Source of the DNA: Ilyonectria destructans
Lineage: Eukaryota; Ascomycota; Sordariomycetes; Hypocreales; Nectriaceae
DNA: 64,000 nucleotides
Direction of reading: 5' to 3'
NCBI GenBank assembly: GCA_020740775.1
Contig: JAHEWK010000003.1
Location: 3,720,001 to 3,784,000, forward strand
A program made the translations under genes and the position numbers. This document shows, piece by piece, positions 53,044-63,900 of this stretch (within the stretch, counting starts at the first letter, position 1; each line of letters begins with the position of its first letter). A model generated the notes under the pieces. That model was not told the origin of the DNA. It saw nothing but the letters and a program-made list of their open reading frames with translations, and did not search any database.

Positions 53044-53132
53044 TGTATGTAATAATAAGAGGCTTAGAGAGGGCTGATCCGGAGCATGATTTAGCAATCC
53101 GGACATTGATTAGATGGGAGCCTCGCTGGTGT

Positions 53133-54633
53133 CTAAAACTTCCGATGTCCCAGAGTTGGCTTCCAGTCCAAGGGATGCGTCTCCTCAGTTGCAGTTTCAT
53201 CCTGCTTCCAGATTTTGACTATAGATTTCATTAGTAAATAATAGAATGTGATTGAATTGAGTAGAATGCTTACTTGTCTTGTCGGCCTCACCGCAAATTA
53301 GACGCAGTCCAGAGCGGTCAAAGGTCGAGCTCATGATTCCTGCCTCAGCGTCCAGTGAGCCAGGCTGTGCGGTGGTGTCGAGTGACTGGAAGCGGTGACC
53401 AGACTTCCAGTCCCAGAAGCTCATGGAGCCGTTGTCGGCTGCAAAAAGAGTCAGTACGATGTCTATGCGCGACGGTCACGGCGGAGGACAGAGGAAATAC
53501 GTACCTCCAGAGAAGAAAACATTCTGCTCATTGACGCTCATCGTGTTGATGATGGCGTTGTGGCCCTCAAAGTTCTGCATGAAAGCACCCTCGGGACACT
53601 TCCACTGCTTGATGCTTCCGGTGCTGCCACTGGCAAACGTGAACTCGGAAGGGTGCACGGCGAGGGCTCGAACACCCTTCTTATGGTGGGTGAGGACGCC
53701 CATTGTCTTTCCAGCAGCGAGATCCCACATTCTCACAGTCGAGTCGAGCGAGCCGGTGATGACCTGAGGGTCAGCCTCCTGGCAGACGAGGTCGGAGACG
53801 GTCTGTGTATGTCCCGAGAGGACGTGGATGTTGCTTCTGGTGCGCATGTCCCAAACTCGGGCGACGCCGTCTCGGCCACCGGTAACTAGGACATCGAGTG
53901 TAGGGTGAAGGGCGAGGGTGTAGACACCACTCAGATGGCCGTGGTAGTGGCGAATGACCTTGTTCGTCTCGAGATCCCAGCACTTGACCATCTTGTCCTC
54001 ACCGCAGGAGAATAGGTAAGGGTGTCGGGGGGACACAGCCAGGCCGCGCACGGTACTGATATGACCGGTAAGCGTCAACCTCAGTGATCCTGACGCCAGG
54101 TCCCAGATCTTGATGGTGCGATCGCCAGCACCGCTGGCAAACCACTTGTTGCCGGGCTCGACAGCAAGACTGCGCACCCAGCCCAGATGACCGGATATGA
54201 CCCTCATCAGCTTCCAAGGCGCGTGCCACTCCGGCTTCGGTTGTTGAATAGCCGACATCCCCCTCATCGTCAGACTCATGTTCTGGTGCTCGTTGCTCGC
54301 TGTGGACGCAGGCGCCGACACGGCCTTGGATCCTGGAGCAGCCTCGAGGAGTTTGGGAGCTGGGCGACCGGGCGCGCCGGGCCTTGCGACCTTTCTGCCG
54401 GGCTGTTTCGTCGGCAACTTGGCGGTGATTGAGGGCGGGAGGGTCTCGACATCGGCGTACTCTGTGCGGAAGCGGCGCTTCAGAAGGGGATCCTCGGACG
54501 CGTCGTCGAGCTTCTGGCGCTTTGCGTACTGGTTTTCGGGGGCGTGGGCGAAGAGGCCGCGCGACGCCGTGGCGTTCTGGGCGGCGAGGGCGCTGAGCTG
54601 GAGCGCATCCTGGGGCACCTCGGGAGTCTCCAT
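53133..54633 (-). CDS. prp46: Prp46/PLRG1 spliceosomal WD40 protein
   Basis: Predicted 459 residues; minus-strand exons 53505-54633, 53274-53438 and 53133-53218. Prp46 (PLRG1) is a WD40 subunit of the Prp19/NineTeen spliceosome complex. About 140 residues of variable, Ala/Pro/Lys-rich N-terminus precede seven WD40 repeats starting at the [16 protein letters not shown] region, with successive GH...WD pairs (for example [13 protein letters not shown] and [10 protein letters not shown]). The last exon supplies IKIWKQDE, closing the propeller, and a short PTLGHRKF tail. Length and tail match yeast Prp46 (451). It is head-to-head with nas6 over 324 bp. Confidence 0.94.
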
Positions 54634-54957
54634 TGTGCGTGGTGGTGCGGCGGCGGAGATGTCGTCGTCGTCGTGGCAGATGGAAAAGTTGGCGCCTTTC
54701 AAAAGTTGCGACGGGATTGACGTGAAGGCTGTGCAGCCGCGTGTGGCGCGAGGTGGTGGTGCGCCACAGGCCTTAACAAGGGTTGGTCTGCCTGTAGCCA
54801 GGCAAGCTGTCAGTGATACTTGTACATACACACATACGTAACAGAGCTACCTGCCTGGTAACCATTCCCAGTAGCCCTGTACATGGCTTGATCTTTGTTC
54901 AACATCACCATAATTTTCTCGCATTTCAGGGCCCATCCTTCTTTCATAGTGGAAAAA
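54634..54957. promoter_or_regulatory. divergent promoter prp46 / nas6
   Basis: A 324-bp spacer with both starts reading outward. No gene of its own. The prp46 side is GC-rich, the nas6 side AT-rich. Confidence 0.5.
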
Positions 54958-56137
54958 ATGGACCTGATGGACACCGACAACGATCGCTTTCCTCTGCACA
55001 CTGCGGCCCGTGAAGGGCGGGGTGAGTATCTATCCCACTCTCCCGGTATCATAAGAGCAAGACTAACAATTTCATAGCCACGGTTGCGGAAGCCTTGCTA
55101 AAGGTCAGAGGAAAATCCATCAGCTATCTTGATATCCATAGACTAACGGGAACCACTCAAAAGGCCGACCCTAGGCTCTCGCAGCGCAAGGATGACGATG
55201 GCCGGTATCCGGTCCACTGGGCGGCATCCTCCAACAACTTAGACATTATGCTCCTGCTCGCCAACCAGCGGAGTTTCGACCCAGATGTCCAGGTAATAGC
55301 GATATCACCAACTATGGTCGATCTATGGCGAAGCTGACACTGTGGGCTTCCCAGGATGAGAGCGGATGGTCTCCGCTCATGATTTCCGCCAGCGTTCCCG
55401 ACAGTGAACCCATCCTCAAGCTGCTTATCCAGAGGGACGCCGACATTAACCTCAAGAGTAAAACATCCGCTCCCCGAAATGATATCCTACAACTAATGCA
55501 GACGAATTTGCGCAGCCGCTAATGGACAGGTAAACTCCCCCCTGGCCCCTCTCCCGGCTGCTCCTCAAGACTTATGACTTGTCTCAACAGACTGCCCTCC
55601 ACTTCGTGGCTTCCAAGAAGAACTTGGATGTCGCCCGTCTTCTCATCGAAAGCAAACCTCCAGCATCCACTCGCGTCCGCGACCGTCGTGGTCAGTACCC
55701 CATCCATCGCGCCGCCGCCGCCGGTTCCGCGCCCATGGTGCTCCTCCTTCTCAAGAACAGGAGCCCCCTGAACGCCGCCGACAGCGAGGGCTACACACCC
55801 CTTCACCACGCTATTGCCGAGGGCCACGGTAAGAATGCACCGTCTATCTTATTTTAAATCCAGCCCTTGGCTCCGCTGACACTGTGCGCATAGGAGACAC
55901 AGCCGTCGCCCTGCTTAAGGAGGGTGCCGACTTTACACTCAAGACAGGCGAAGAGATCTTGGCCATTGATCTGGCTCCAGATAAAGAAGTATGTGCAATT
56001 GGAAGATATAAAACCCGTCTTGGCCTCTACCCCCCTTCTTTCCGACCTAAAAAGAAACTCCATCTAACTCTTGATAAAAGGTACGCCAATATGTCATACA
56101 GGGTGCCGAGCGGGAGGGTATTGAGCTGTCGGGGTAG
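54958..56137 (+). CDS. nas6: Nas6/gankyrin, ankyrin-repeat 26S proteasome assembly chaperone
   Basis: Predicted 241 residues from eight exons: 54958-55021, 55078-55103, 55164-55292, 55355-55457, 55516-55529 (14 nt), 55591-55828, 55894-55988 and 56081-56137. Nas6 binds Rpt3 and guides assembly of the proteasome base. The protein is a stack of six to seven ankyrin repeats with the typical DxxGxTxLHxAxxxG pattern (DDDGRYPVHWAASSN, DESGWSPLM, TALHFVASKKN, GQYPIHRAAAAG, SEGYTPLHHAIAEGHG). Order and length match yeast Nas6 (228). The 14-nt exon supplies ANGQ, so that LKTANGQTALHF reads in frame. Intron 2 is 60 nt, in frame and stop-free, and I remove it because yeast Nas6 has no such insertion. Confidence 0.92.
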
Positions 56138-56210
56138 CTATGAATACAAGCAAGAAAAAAAAAGACGAAGTGAATCAAAAAGGTCATCCATCTAAGAAAC
56201 CTCTATCCGC

Positions 56211-59176
56211 TCATTTGACAGTTCGCTCAACTAGTTCGCGGTACATGGCCTTGACGTCTTGCACATCTGCCTTGAGCTCCTCAACGAGCTCGCTCTTCTC
56301 GCCTAGCATTTCCAACGTAGTCTGATATCTTGAGTTGATATTGTTAACCTCGACCTCGAGCTCCGTCACACGCGAGGTGGCCGATTTGGCGGCCTCCAGG
56401 TCCTTCATTAATCCGACCATGTCGGTTCTCGCCTCGTCTCGCTGGCCGCACACACGAACCATCTCCTCCTTTGCAGCTACCTTTTCGGCTTCTAGTCGGC
56501 GGATTGCAGCGCTCATCCGTTCAACTAGTTGCACCGATGGGCCAGCTCCCACCGTTGACACCGATATCATATCCTGCGCCACATTTCGTGGGGCAGATGA
56601 ATCGAGGTCGTCGTCTCGGTCTGCCGGGGGCGAGGTAGCTCGAGGTGACTCGCTGAGCGGTTCGAATGGGGACAACGGAGGGGGTGGTATTCCCGTACCC
56701 AAAGTAGAAAGTGTGCTGGTTCGAAGAGGAGGCTGGTTCGAGAGTCGTCGACCGAAGAACATGCTCTCGGCAGGGCTGTCGGGGATGCTACTAGGAGTAG
56801 GGGACCGTCGTGGCGGTCGGCCGGGCACAGGAAGGCCAATCAAGTCGGAGCTGAAGGTTCGAGGCACGGAGAGCAGTGGTGATTCGGGGCGGCTCTGGCC
56901 TCTGAACATTGATCCAGCAACATCATCCGCCCACTGCCGCCGCTCGACCTCGACTGCTAGATCTTTACTGATGGAGCGTTGTTGTTTCTCCAGGTCTGCT
57001 CGTGCTTGTTCGAGGGCTGTCTCGGTGCTCATGGATTGGACGCGTAGAGCAGCGAGTTGTTCACGGCATGTCTCAAGCTCCTGCTGGGCAGTTGAGAGTG
57101 CGGGGTTTACATCCTGTAACTCATCTTCAAGACGTCTGCAGCGACTGGCCTATAAAGGAGTAAGTACTGGGCTAAGTCAGTACTCCAGGGAGGACTTGGC
57201 TAACTTACCGAATCTCGAGCCTTCTTTCGCATTTCCGACTCTCGTCGCTGGGCCTCGTCCCTCTCCTTTTCGAGATTTGACACCTTGGTCAGTAGGGAGG
57301 CTTCGATACCTTGCCAGTTATCGCTGGCTGAGGCATACTGTGACTGCAAGGTCTCGATCTGCCGGATCAGCTTAATCTGGGACTCGCCTCCAAAGCCCGA
57401 CGACGCCTCCTCAGCAGTCGCTCGCATCGCTTCTAGTTTGCTTTCGGACGCCAGAAGCTCCAGTTTGAGCTCCTCTTCCACATTGCGGTTGCGTTCGACA
57501 GCACGGTCCAACTTCTCCTGCCACTCTAAGCTGTCTAGACGCGCCTTGTTTGATAGCGTTTCGTTTTCTTTCTGTAGACTTGAAATGGTATCTTCAAGCT
57601 CCTTTTGCCTGGCTCGCTCCACGGCTAGCGCTTTGGCACGGGCTTCAATGCTCGCCAGCTCGGCCTGTTCAGCATTCGCCTTCGAGTCCTGTTCTAGCCG
57701 TCTGTAGGCCGCGTCTTTGGCCACATTGTCCTTTTTCAGAGCATCAATCTCCTTTTGTAGAGCAGCGCTCACTTTTCGCACCTCTTCATTTAGCTTCTCT
57801 TGCTCCTCGTTGCTATTCATGTGGTTGCGTATGGCCTCAGCCTCTGCAGATGCCTTCTCTTTTCCCTTCTTGAGTTCATCAAGCTGCTTCTCATTGTCCG
57901 TAAGCTGAACGCGCAGCTTTCGGATGGCGGTTCGAAACTTTTGCTCGGAGGTGGAGAGTTTCCGACCCTCCTCCATTAGTAGCGCAATCTTCTCATCCTT
58001 TTCGGCTAGTTTCCACTCGACGCTGCCAGACGGGGCGGCCGCTTTGCTTTTCTTTGCGGTTTCCGTAGCATTCTTAGACAGGTATTGCAGCTTGGCCTGG
58101 AGGGTGTCTATTCGCTCGACGTATTCTTGAATCTCCTCTTGCTGACGGGCCTGGATGGTCTCGAAGTCCTCATTGGATTGTGAAGTATTGGCCTGACGTT
58201 CAGTAGGGGGCGCTAGTGTTGGACTATCCTTCGGGGCGTCCTGCCGCTGACTATCTTGCTTTATGGTGTCCCTAAGTGTATCCTGGTTCTTGGATTGTTG
58301 CTCTTGAATATCTTGCTCCTTCGTCGCCTGGGGTTCTTGCCTCTTGGTTTCCTGCTTCTGGGAATCTTCTTTTTTGGTGTCGTCGATGCTCACTTGCTCC
58401 TCAGGTTCCCGTTTTTGGGTGACGGGCTCGGACTGACTCTCGGATTTGGTTTCGGGCTTGACTTCATGCTGGGATTTCACTTCGTTGGCAGCCTCATGGT
58501 TTGTGGGAGGTTCAGGTGTGGATTTGGGAGCAAGCTCGGGCATGGATTGCTTGGGAGGTTCCTGCTTGACGGTGACATCCCCATTTTTGGAGTTCGTGGA
58601 GGCATCTGGCGTCGGTGTCGCCGAGCGCTCGAGATCAGGCGGAGCATGTTTAGACTTGTTCGTCTCGGGAGTCTCCTTGGTAGGCGGCGTCTCGGGAGAA
58701 GGGCCTTTGTCCATCGAGGCGCGAGCCGATGAGGTGGGGCTGGGTTGGTCAACGGAGCTGCGCGGGGAACCTCCGGCCTGGGCGTTCCTGGCGGCGACGG
58801 CCTTGGCTAGGCGAGCTTGTAGACGGTCGTTGGCTCGGGAGGCGGGTTTGTTGGGGGCTGTGAGGGTGAAGGATTAGCTGGTGGCCACGTCGCGAAGACG
58901 ACTAGAGGAGAGGGACCGCAGGGACGGGACAAGAAGCTCGCGGAGACCACGACAACGGAAGAGCAACGCACCAGGAGCTGGTTTGGCAGCTTGCATAGCG
59001 GGCTGGGGAGCAGGTTTGGCGGCAGCTGCGGGCTTCGCGGCGGCCTGCAGTTGGCGCTGGCGCTCGGCTTCCTCGCCCTCGGTGAGCATGTTGTCAAGCC
59101 GGGATTCGACGCCAGCGACAGCCTGCGAGAGGAATGAACCCCAGCGCGACGCCGGCTGCTTGCCCGGCGCGGCCAT
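56211..59176 (-). CDS. sgm1: Sgm1/TMF1-like Golgi coiled-coil golgin
   Basis: Predicted 930 residues; minus-strand exons 58972-59176, 57209-58857 and 56211-57149. Sgm1 and TMF1 are Golgi golgins that bind Rab6/Ypt6 and tether vesicles. The N-terminus opens with ASRWGSFLSQAVAGVESRLD, a short conserved amphipathic region. A charged Pro/Glu/Lys/Gln-rich part follows, then long coiled coils (about 310-930) broken by a Ser/Pro stretch. The C-terminal helix YQTTLEMLGEKSELVEELKA onward is the diagnostic TMF_TATA_bd domain. Names of the TATA-element modulatory family are historical. It ends 73 bp from the nas6 stop. Confidence 0.88.
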
Positions 59177-59866
59177 GATGGAGGAGGATGGGTTGACGAT
59201 CTGGACTGTCGGGGACGGCGGGCGGGCGGGTGCCTGGTCGTGTTGCCTCGTATCGGGCGGGTTGGTTGTCGAGCTGACTGGTTGTCGAGCTGGCTGGTTG
59301 TCGGGCAGTCGGGTAGTCTTGTCAAGTTGTCTCGTCGTGTCGCCTTTGTGCAGCGCGGTTGCGTGGTCGGTCGTCAACCCTCAGCGGTCGGCCATCTGTC
59401 GCTCGAAGATGGGGGTCGGGAGGTGAGGAGAGAAGAGAGCGCAGAGGATCGGGGCGGAGGGTCGATCGTTGGTCGTTCAATCATGCAGGAGCTGGAGGAG
59501 GATGTGGCTTCGGGGCTCGGCCAGCAAACTACACGAGGTGTCGTCAGCCCTGCGACTGGGGTACGTGTTGAGTGTGAGAGGTTGACGTGGAGTGGTGGGA
59601 CGGATTTGGTTGATTAATACCTACTCAGCACGAAGTACTGGTTGCCTACACTACCTGAGGTATGCGCGTCATGTACCGCAGAAATGAGGTATCCATTTAC
59701 ACTGCCGACAGAGAAGAGTCGCATTACAGAAGAACACCGAGGGTCAGAGGAGGTCAATCAACTGAGAAACGTACGAGGTATTACCTGCTAAATACCTCGA
59801 TATTTATCCCCAAGTCAACTCAGATGCCCCCTTAATACTTGAGTTATAGGGCAGACGTTCAATGTG

Positions 59867-59904
59867 TTTTTTTGGGGGGGTTTTTTTTTGGGGGGGGGGG
59901 GGGG
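59867..59904. repeat. T7-G7-T9-G15 homopolymer block
   Basis: Consecutive pure T and G runs in the order T7, G7, T9, G15. This is a likely sequencing or assembly trouble spot, and the G15 run could form a G-quadruplex. Confidence 0.9.
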
Positions 59905-60484
59905 CTTCAGGCGCTTCCTTGCTACTGCTGTATGATGCGTGCCAAGTTCGGAAAGGTCTCTCCTACTATCTAATTTAGGTCGACAGACCAACCAACCTTA
60001 GGTGGAAAGTCAATAGATTCCACTGTTCCAGGTACCAGAGCGAAGCTCTACTTCGGGCACAACCGTGACAACCATGGCAACCACACTTCTCCGCCCTCCC
60101 GCTCCGGCCCGAGCAGCCGAATCTCTCCTGGACTCTCTTAGCACCCACTAACTTACATCGTCTACTCTGGCAAGATCCGCAACATGTTCATAATGTTCAT
60201 CAATAAGTCACAGTCAGGTTCAACGCCAAGTCTTCGGAGTTTTCAAAAACAACAATAAGCAATAAATTTCGTTCTTCTTCGGGCTACAGAAAACCCAAAG
60301 TCGGTATCGTACTAGGCTGCTGCTGTATGGATACACCATACTCGTACAACACAAGAGCTAAAGCCACCTTCGGCATGCAGTTGGAAGGTAAGATAAGGTA
60401 AGGGAGAATATGTTGCCATTGCCGATAACAGCAGCATCTCTCCCTCTATATCCTCTCATTCCACCATGTCCATCTCATGCACCG

Positions 60485-60508
60485 CTCACTCACTCACTCA
60501 CTCACTCA
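60485..60508 (+). repeat. CTCA tetramer repeat
   Basis: About six exact copies of CTCA in the spacer between sgm1 and the Ala/Glu protein gene. Confidence 0.9.
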
Positions 60509-60922
60509 CACGCCGCAGCTTCCCCGGGGTATACACGCCGTGTCGTCAACGCCCTCAACCCTATCCCTTTCCCGGCAACGGCGAATGCCAAAAGGGGGTG
60601 AAGAGAAGGATGGACTGCCGCAGAACCATTCATCCCATGCTAAACTCCCGAAAAGACGCGCTGCGTGCCCTGCACAATGCCCAAAATCCAAAACTCTCAA
60701 ATCAAACATCGGGTCCCTTATATTTCCTGCCCTGTCCCAGCGACAAGCGACAATGCCGTGAAGGCTGGTAGTCGTCATGTTGGTTTGGTCGTCGTCATGT
60801 GGTTCGTCATAGTTGTCGTGGTAGTGATGGAAAACAATTAAAAAAAAACACTCAGAAACTCGCTCGCTCAGTAGTACATCCCATGTATCCGTCGCCCATG
60901 CTATCCCAAACTTGATCTTTCT

Positions 60923-63900
60923 TTATCCTGTCATCTTCCTCCACCAGCTGGTCCGAGTCGGCTGGGGCTCGACATACGTCGAGCTGCGACGGCTCTGGTA
61001 ACGCTCGTCGCTTCCCTCAGATCGTTTCTCACGATCCTCTCGCCTCACTCGCCGCCGCGGCTGATCGTCCGTGTCCTCCGGCGTCCCATCTCCCATCTTG
61101 CCTCGCCGCCGGGCTCGCCGACGTTCACGGGCTGCCTGCTCGTCCTCTCCAGCGTCCTCGGCCTGTCCGCTTTCCTCCGGTGGCGGCGGTGCATCCGAGA
61201 CTTCCTTGACCCAGGAGGACGTTCCAGAATGCGGCCATGCTGGGGGCTCTCGCTCCTCACGCCGTCGGGAACTTCGTTTGCCGTATTCATCGGCTGACTC
61301 GCCGCCCTGTCGACGGTTTCCGCGGCGGTAGGCCTCCCCGATCTCCTCGGGCTCCTCTGCTTGGGCTGCCCTTCTGGCCTCACGTCGGCGACGGCGTTCA
61401 GGGTCTTCTTCGGGGGGGTCGACTTGGCGAGATCGTCGACGATCGCGTCTGGCGGCCCTGCGGGCCTCCTCCTCCTCCTCCGCTGCTGCGGCGGCGGCTG
61501 CAGCCTCTTCCTTCTCTTTCCGCAAACGACGCCTCTCCTCTCGCCGAGCCTCACGGTCCTCTTCAACCTGCCGTTCCTCCTCTTCACGTTGACGAGCAGC
61601 CCGTCGCTCTGCGCGACGCGCATCTCTCTCCTCCTGCTTCCGCGCCTCCCTTCCCTCATCCCTTCGAGCATCAGTCTCGGGATCGCGGCGTCGGTGGCGC
61701 TCACGCCGGACGTCGTCTCTATCACGCCTTGGTTCCTCTTCCGCACGACCACCAGCCTCACGTTCAGCCCGCTTAGCTCTGCGGGCGGCGCGTCGGGCCT
61801 CTCGCTCAGGATCGATAACTTCTGCGTCGCCATCCATCTGTGCGGCGCGCAAGGCCTCGTCATCGGTCGTTGCGTAGGTATTGCGGCGCCTTAGTGGCTC
61901 TGGACGGTCAGAACGCTCTGCCTTGGACGCCCTGAGCCCTGCGAAGAGACCAGTGAAGCCGGCCTTCTTCGTGCTCGATAAGCCGCGCTTGAGAGGGATT
62001 TCGGAAGGGCCGTCGGCATCGACCATGACGATGTCTTCATCGGGTGGGGATCGCCTTGACCGTCGGCGTTCAGGCTTTTCGGGGCTTTCAGGATCCAGAG
62101 CTCCGGACATTTCAATATCTTCGTCTTCTGGTCGCGTTTTGCGGGACCTTCTCCTGCTCGACCTGTCCTTGTCCATGCCGAGGATCTTGCTTGCCTTGTC
62201 GGGGACATCTTCAGGAGGCGGGGATGCGAGGCCACGAGCCGATGCTGAGTTGCGGCGCTTATTGCTCATGCTGCCCCTTTTCTCACGCGTTGACGGTTGG
62301 CGAGTGATGGGCGGCGTGCTGAACATGGGGGGCACCCGAGATCGTGCTGGGGTCTTGTCCGAGGAAGATCCCTTGGAGGATACCATCTCCTCCTGGTCCA
62401 TTCGCTTGCCTGACTTGGATTTGGACTTCGACTTGGAGGACCTCCTCTTCTCCTCGCGCGGGATGGCGGTTGAAGCGGCGGTTGCGGCGGCGGTTGCGGC
62501 GGCAGCGGCTGACCACTTGTTCCACGAAGATCCCTCGCGGTTGGACTTGGGCCGCTCCTTCCTAGAGGATCTCGGCTCGGGCGGAGGTGTCAACGGAGGG
62601 TCCGTTGGCGGATCGGGAACGGGTGGTGGCACTTCGATAGCTCGTCGGGGTTTGCTCTTCCGACTCTTCTTGGGCCTCCTGGGCGCCTCGATTACCTCCA
62701 TGACCTGAGGCTCCTCCTCTGCAGGGTCCTCCTCTGGCTCCTCTGGCTCTTCTGGCTCATCAGCGGGAGGTTCTTCCTCAGCAACTTCAGGGGCTTCCCT
62801 GTCGGCGACCTCCTCGTCGTCGTCGTCATCGTCTTCTTCCTCTTCCTCTTCAACAACCGCTTTTTCTGCAATTTCCTCTTCAGCATCAACGTCCTCTTCA
62901 TCGACCTCCTCGTCCTCTTCAACTTCCTCTTCGTCAGCGGGCGATGCGGCGGCGGGCTCCTCGTCAGCAGCTTCCTCTTCAACGGCAACCTCCTCCTCCT
63001 CCTCCTCCTCCTCCTGTTCCTCCTCCTGTCCCTCCTCTTCTTCCTCCTCTTCATCCCCACCCTCATCAGGAGTCTCATATGATTCATCTTCATCCCGAGC
63101 TCCACCCTTCTCTCCAGCCTTGAGGATTTCTTCAATCTCGTCCGGGTCGAGGTCGAGGTCGATATCCAAATCGGGATCCGCTTCAGCTTCAGCCTCCGCC
63201 TCCATTGCGGCAGCCTCCTCAGCCCGCTGGGTGGTGTTTTCGGTCAGTATGTTGAACCGTTCTGTGTCTTTCCTGCCAAGCTTGCCCTTCTTTGCCTTCT
63301 TGGCTGTCAGGGTCGCAAGCTCAGCATCCTCGGCTTCAGCGATTGCGGCGGCTTCCGCCTCAGCTGCTTCTCGCGCAGCCGCCTCCTCTGCCTCCGCGGC
63401 GGCGGCGGCTTCAGCGGCGGCAGCTTCCTCAGCTTCTAATGCAGCTCGCTCCTCGGCTTCAGCAATGGCGGCGGCTTCAGCTTCAGCAGCGGCAGCTTCA
63501 GCTTCGGCAGCAGCCTGCTCCTCAGCGCGCTTAGAGGCATTCTCTGACAGGATATTAAATCTTTCCATATCTTTCCTACCAAGCTTTCCCCTCTTGGCTT
63601 TCTTTGCGTTTAATATTTCAAGCTCAGCCTCCTCCTCCTCAATACGAGCAGCAGCTTCAGCCTCAGCCGCCTCTGCAGCAGCAGCCTCCTCTGCAGCGGC
63701 AGCCTCCGCAGCGGCAGCCTTTTCAGCGGCGGCGGCCTCGGCAGCAGCTTCTGCAGCAGCAGCTTCTTCTGCGTCCCTGGCAGCTTGCTCTTCAGCACGC
63801 TTGTCAGCCCTCTCTGTGAGGGTGGCAAACCTCTCAGTATCTTTCCTGCCAAGCTTACCCTTCTTCACCTTCTTCGCCTTCAAGTCAGCAAGTTCGGCCG

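Larger units (their letters stand above)
59177..60922. other. 1.7-kb gene-free spacer with homopolymers
   Basis: It holds the sgm1 promoter and the 3' side of the last gene. Short open frames are present but none looks real. Notable are a T/G homopolymer block at 59867-59904, a CTCA tract at 60485-60508 and repeated AGGTA/TACCT elements at 59615-59810. Confidence 0.5.
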
